A stretch of DNA of 64,000 nucleotides from Isoetes taiwanensis (Eukaryota; Streptophyta; Lycopodiopsida; Isoetales; Isoetaceae), in assembly GCA_021234155.1 (NCBI GenBank), contig JAJEKV010000003.1, positions 10,602,413 through 10,666,412 of the forward strand, given 5' to 3'. The first letter of the stretch is position 1, and every line of letters starts with the position of its first letter. Positions 62,383 to 64,000 of this stretch are shown here, piece by piece. Below the pieces are notes generated by a model, which was not told the DNA's origin, did not search any database, and worked only from the letters and a program-made list of their open reading frames with translations. A program made the translations under genes and the position numbers.

Positions 62383-62449
62383 TTTTTTTTTTTTTTTTTT
62401 TTGAGGGGGGGGGTGTTGGTTCCACCCTATGGATGGGAGGTTCGATTCC
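62383..62449. other. Poly(T)20, poly(G)9 and a B-box-like word
   Basis: T20 at 62,383-62,402 is followed by GA and G9 (62,405-62,413), and 26 bp later by GGTTCGATTCC (62,439-62,449), an exact Pol III B-box match. On the minus strand the T-run would be a poly(A) tail of a retroposon to its right. The B-box faces the other way, so a single SINE does not explain both. Confidence 0.4.
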
Positions 62450-63290
62450 AGTTATTGCCAGAATTCTTTGGGAATGAGTAGGACTTGGAGATTGGGTTGT
62501 CTATGAATGATTAGTTAAGCTTTTGGTTGGAAGGTGACGCACCATGCGCCTTTTATTTACAGGAGAGTGTAGCTAAGATCCGCAGTCAGAGTCGCAAAGA
62601 CTATAACCTTGAACCCGGGGGATTCACCTCTATTATAGGTATATATGCCATGTGCGTTCCTTAGGTTGCCAAAAAACCCATTGTATACGACAGTTCCATA
62701 TGAAAAACCCTTTGTATACGACTACATTATTTGTAATAGAATGCAGCCCATATCATATAATTACTTGCCCAAAACACTTTTACTTGACAACCCCTTCCAT
62801 ACATATACGATATCTCGAATATATTATATACATATAATATACATTATCATAGTCATATCATATTATCACAGAATCCCCAACAGTAGAAGCTCACAAATAA
62901 TGACGGACCCTTACAGTATGAATATGAATCGAACATTGGTGCAATCACACTCCCTCTGGTATCCGTACGGCATTCAAACTATAAAAACCTTATATTTTTC
63001 TTACGTATACGGTACCAGAGAGGCAATAAAAAAACCCATTTGGTGCACTCACATGTTTCATACCCCATAATCTAGGTGAACCCCCCGGGACCTTGAAGAG
63101 AGAATGCAGGTAAAGGAAATGGTCTAAGAAAGTAAACAATCAAAATTTAATTCAAGTATCATAGAATGGGTGATCAATTGCAAGGATTTGTGCCTATACA
63201 AGATAATGAATGGCCCAAGCAACGGCCATGGAGTGCTCGGAAATAAGGATCCTCCTAGTTCTAGTCCTAGTCCTAGATAATAAGAAAATG
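62450..63290. other. AT-rich non-coding stretch
   Basis: A 141-codon frame at 62,645-63,070 is Tyr/Ile/His-rich with no domain and is probably chance. CCCGGGGGATTCACCT (62,613) and AGGTGAACCCCCCGGG (63,073) are near inverse copies about 470 bp apart and may be ends of a small element. Confidence 0.35.
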
Positions 63291-63310
63291 GTGTCCGTGA
63301 GTAGTAAGTA

Positions 63311-63480
63311 ACTTCACTCCCATCGACGGTAAAGGAGGCGCCACGTGACGCCTCCTAGCCTTCGGATTTGCCACGTGGTGCGATCTGACCTTTGGATTTT
63401 GAAATGTTCTAGAAACTCCTAGGATGTTATAGAAGCTTCTAGACTTCACCTCCATCGACGGCTTAGAGGTGCCACGTGGC
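63311..63480. promoter_or_regulatory. G-box and heat-shock-element cluster in a degenerate repeat
   Basis: Three CACGTG G-boxes (63,342, 63,372, 63,473) lie in this stretch; the first is centred in GGAGGCG...CGCCTCC and the third is GCCACGTGGC. Two heat-shock-type arrays are also present, TTCTAGAA (63,407) and AGAAGCTTCTAGAC (63,431). CTCCATCGACGG with GCCACGTGGCGCGATC is repeated, so the sites are copied with the unit. No gene is clearly downstream in the window. It may be a promoter, or an LTR with stress-response sites. Confidence 0.45.
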
Positions 63481-63511
63481 GCGATCTTGGCCCTCGCTAT
63501 GTACATGTATC

Positions 63512-63698
63512 GTAATCAAACTGTACTGTACCTGGTGACGTCGCTTAAGCTCCGCCAACATCTAAAGTTTCCACGGACGTAATCAAATTGTACTGTACCT
63601 GGCGACGTCGCTTAAGCTCCGCCAACATCTAAAGTTTCCATGGACGAAACTTAGAGGCGCCGCTTAAGCTCCGCCAACGTCTAAAGTTTCCCCGGACA
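63512..63698 (+). repeat. Tandem repeat, two full 67-bp units and one partial
   Basis: Units 63,512-63,578 and 63,579-63,645 share GTAATCAAACTGTACTGTAC, CTGGTGACGTCGCTTAAGC, TCCGCCAACATCTAAAG and TTTCC..GGAC, with only four or so differences. A 39-bp partial third unit follows at 63,660. Each full unit contains a GACGTC palindrome. Confidence 0.92.
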
Positions 63699-63870
63699 GA
63701 AACAAAAACAGAAATCAGGAGGAAAAAATGCCCCCCAATTGTTTACGATCTTTGGGTTTTGAATAAAGTTTATGATCTTTTAGAAATAATACTGTCTTGA
63801 TTTGGTTTGACATGTTTTTCGCTTTTGCTTAGGGTGCTTTCCCATGAATTTGCAGACCTGAAAAAGCCGA

Positions 63871-63947
63871 ACCTGAGGCTCAGAATTGTGTGGAGAATAC
63901 TGTACTAAGGTCAAAAACCTGAGGCTCAGAATTGTGTGGAGAATACT
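63871..63947 (+). repeat. Direct repeat, 31 bp twice at 46-bp spacing
   Basis: ACCTGAGGCTCAGAATTGTG plus TGGAGAATACT occurs at 63,871-63,901 and 63,917-63,947 without change. CCTGAGGCTCAG is itself palindrome-like. The rest of 63.7-64.0 kb holds nothing recognised. Confidence 0.9.
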
Positions 63948-64000
63948 TTGCGACTCAGGTCCTAAACCTGAATCAAGCAAGTAAGGTGTTCCCATCCTGA

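Noticed and set aside
62645-63070. 141-residue Tyr/Ile-rich ORF
   Set aside because: Composition follows the AT-rich DNA, no domain is visible, and it has no neighbour context.

Overview
The window is nuclear DNA from a land plant with a large, repeat-rich genome. A homosporous fern or another seed-free vascular plant fits best. This is inferred from two long, almost intron-free pentatricopeptide (PPR) genes of the PLS class with fern-like MYAKCG repeats. The other support is a mix of Ty3-like gag, LINE, DIRS-like reverse transcriptase and a Rep-type HUH endonuclease element, among many decayed pieces of ordinary plant genes. No ribosomal RNA, complete tRNA or CRISPR array was seen.

Layout. 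0-9 kb: relics of a transposase-like gene, an LRR receptor kinase, an adenylate kinase with DUF1995, a protein kinase, a PPR gene and STAS exons of a sulfate transporter. 11-17 kb: an ABCC transporter relic split by a 2.45-kb solo LTR with 5-bp target duplication, then a long-TIR MITE and an array of palindromic CTATG..CATAG modules. 20-26 kb: an intact gag-like ORF (minus), then a compact element with an intact HUH Rep-like ORF, a second ORF, degenerate repeats and three hairpins, the last tRNA-T-arm-like. 27-31 kb: exon fragments of coiled-coil and unknown genes and a 112-bp minisatellite. 31.9-34.1 kb: PPR gene 1. 36-40 kb: DIRS-like RT relic, WD40 relic and others. 41.6-54.3 kb: a segmental duplication. 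Copy A carries a 3,688-bp TIR element whose empty target site survives in copy B. Copy B carries 2.8 kb of degenerate tandem sequence flanked by 186-bp direct repeats. A LINE ORF1 with a poly(A) tail lies between the copies. 55-58.4 kb: PPR gene 2, with a likely short first exon holding the start codon. 58-64 kb: mostly non-coding, with a decayed coiled-coil gene and a G-box/heat-shock-element repeat region.

Probable functional genes are few: the two PPR proteins (organelle RNA binding, both ending inside the E region without a DYW domain), the Rep-like ORF with its partner ORF, and the gag ORF. Most of the rest is a graveyard of gene fragments, several of which keep exon-intron structure and so came from DNA-level duplication rather than reverse transcription. 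The most interesting items are the HUH Rep element (23.5-25.8 kb) and the TIR element with its palindrome array and matching empty site (42,788-46,475).
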